Shown one piece after another: positions 62,601 to 64,000 of a stretch of DNA of 64,000 nt. Position numbers and translations under genes: made by a program. This DNA is from Pisolithus tinctorius (lineage: Eukaryota; Basidiomycota; Agaricomycetes; Boletales; Pisolithaceae), in the NCBI GenBank assembly GCA_024663395.1, contig JANFAH010000005.1:1240001-1304000 (forward strand), read 5' to 3'. How positions within the stretch are numbered: the stretch's first letter is position 1; each line of letters starts with the position of its first letter. The notes beneath the pieces are model-generated. The model searched no databases. It was given only the letters and a program-made list of their open reading frames with translations, and had not been told where the DNA came from.

Positions 62601-63686
62601 CTACAACCGCAATGTACCTACTGCCCGTGATGCAGAAGTCCTCAATGTGATGGCAACCATTACTGCTCGTCTCGGTGTACGTTATGTTTTGAAGTCGTGC
62701 TGCTCATATTTCTCAGGGTTCCCTTGCAGCCTCTGCTTACCCCCCAAGTACCTGCCATTCTCGACGCCGTCTTTGAACCTACCCTCAATATGATCAACCA
62801 AGATTTTGCTGAATTCCCGGAACATCGTGTTGGCTTCTTCAAGTTGCTGAGGGCTATCAACCTCAACTGCTTCCCAGGTATATTTGCAGTACTTATTGTC
62901 ACGTCTTGCTGACTCCGTCTTAGCGCTTCTCACAATACCACCCACGCAGTTTAAACTATTCATGGACAGCATTATCTGGGCTATCAAGCATACCATGCGG
63001 GATATTTCGGATACTGGGTTGAATTGTGCGTCTTCCTTTTATCTGTCCAGCTATTTAATCTTGATACCGCGGCAGTGTGTTTGGAGGTCGTCAATAATTT
63101 TGCCGGTGCGGAACCGGCTGTGAGCAGCGCCTTCTTCCAGCAATACTTCCTCAGCATCCTCCAAGACATATTCTTCGTTTTGACTGATGCAGACCACAAG
63201 AGCGGCTTCAAACTCCAAAGCTTAGTGCTTGCACGACTATTCCAACTCGTAGAGACGAATCAAATCTTGTCACCGTTGTTTGACCCCGCGCAAATCTCTG
63301 AGCCTGGCGTCACAAATTCCATCTTCCTCAAACAGTATTGCGCCAACCTACTGAAGACCGCTTTCCCTCATATGCACAAGTGAGCACACCCACACTTCTA
63401 ATATCCGGATGCGGTTGGCTGATTACCTTCGTCCAGCACCCAAATACAAATCTTCGTCACGGGGCTTGGGGAGTTCCACAGTGACATCAACAGGTTCAAG
63501 CTTGCACTACGTGACTTCCTTATCCAACTGAAAGAATTTTCATCGGGCGATAATGCCGAACTCTACCTCGAGGAAAGGGAGGACGAGGCCCAAAGGAAAG
63601 CCGAGGCAGAAAGGGAGTTCGCGATGCGCATTCCCGGTATGCTGAAGCCGTCGCAGTTGGAGGACAAGGACGAGGACATCTCATAG
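59613..63686 (+). CDS. CRM1: Exportin-1 / Crm1 nuclear export receptor
   Basis: Karyopherin that carries NES cargo out of the nucleus with Ran-GTP. Exon 1 is only ATGGAG (59613-59618); a GTATGT intron leads to 59672 and [24 protein letters not shown]-repeat landmarks: [51 protein letters not shown], and the NES-groove region [35 protein letters not shown] and [20 protein letters not shown]. Then [40 protein letters not shown] and a C-terminus ending LEDKDEDIS at 63684-63686. About fifteen introns. The leptomycin-reactive Cys is present (codon 61616-61618). Confidence 0.94.
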
Positions 63687-64000
63687 GGAGTTATCGCAGC
63701 AACTATATTTTTCTCTTTGTTTATCGAGTCATACGCCGGGCTTGCATTCCACATATCTCTTTCTTTTTTTCCGAGTGTGATCCGATCATCATGCTACAGT
63801 CACTTTTTTTCAGCAACTCACTCTGCTATCGACCTTGTCTTTGCCCATAGCCTGATATATAATGTATTAGTATAGGTTGAGAAGCACATATACAGTAATA
63901 CAGATCGATGGTGGGACGTTTGTACTGTGACCATACATTAGGTCGTAAAATAAGTTCTTGATACGACCACCATGTTCAACAAGTGATCAGTCTCAAATCT
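63687..64000. other. Downstream of CRM1, no gene seen
   Basis: The last 314 bp hold the T-rich CRM1 3' region and no supported frame. Confidence 0.5.

Overview
This 64 kb window is nuclear DNA from a basidiomycete fungus, most likely an Agaricomycete. Nearly every gene is cut by several introns of about 50-60 bases with GT(G/A)NGT donors. The proteins are fungal orthologues (Spc24, Skp1, Atg15, Sip5, Cbp4, Erf2), and several uncharacterised proteins have a basidiomycete look. I recognise no prophage, operon, CRISPR array, rRNA, tRNA or intact transposon. Coding spans below run from start codon to stop codon with introns included; exon joins were inferred by eye from reading frame, splice signals and family conservation.

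Left part (1-16 kb): a LIM-domain protein, a Zn2Cys6 transcription factor and the palmitoyltransferase Erf2 lie in series on the minus strand. They are followed by phosphopantetheine adenylyltransferase and the autophagic lipase Atg15 (plus strand) and guanine deaminase (minus strand). A serine-rich basidiomycete protein of unknown function starts at 16.2 kb.

Middle part (17.7-42.6 kb): a dense housekeeping block. After the mRNA capping enzyme, fourteen genes in a row alternate strand strictly: Skp1, mitoribosomal bL27m, Fmp25-like RCC1 protein, a small membrane protein, a WD40 protein, a type-I glutamine-synthetase-like protein, a DUF3074 protein, Spc24, the CAF-1 large subunit, an RFC small subunit, Hsp70 Ssb, mitoribosomal uS2m, anthranilate synthase Trp2 and Shq1. 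Divergent pairs mostly share 109-158 bp promoters, and convergent pairs end 10-319 bp apart. The CAF-1/RFC intergenic region carries three perfect MCB (ACGCGT) boxes, which fits S-phase control of both replication genes.

Right part (43-64 kb): an unresolved small gene, an SLC35F6-type transporter, an arrestin-like protein, the tiny bc1-assembly factor Cbp4, the RING-like Sip5, a SERCA-type calcium pump, two tandem secreted double-psi beta-barrel proteins with reciprocal intron differences, a basidiomycete hypothetical protein, and the nuclear export receptor Crm1 (exportin-1).

I found no convincing previously undescribed multi-gene system. The most interesting signals are regulatory or structural: the MCB cluster, a near-perfect 50 bp hairpin flanked by 10 bp direct repeats, a CGG-N10-CCG palindrome upstream of Crm1, non-canonical GC-AG introns, a 10-nt microexon, and the strict strand alternation.
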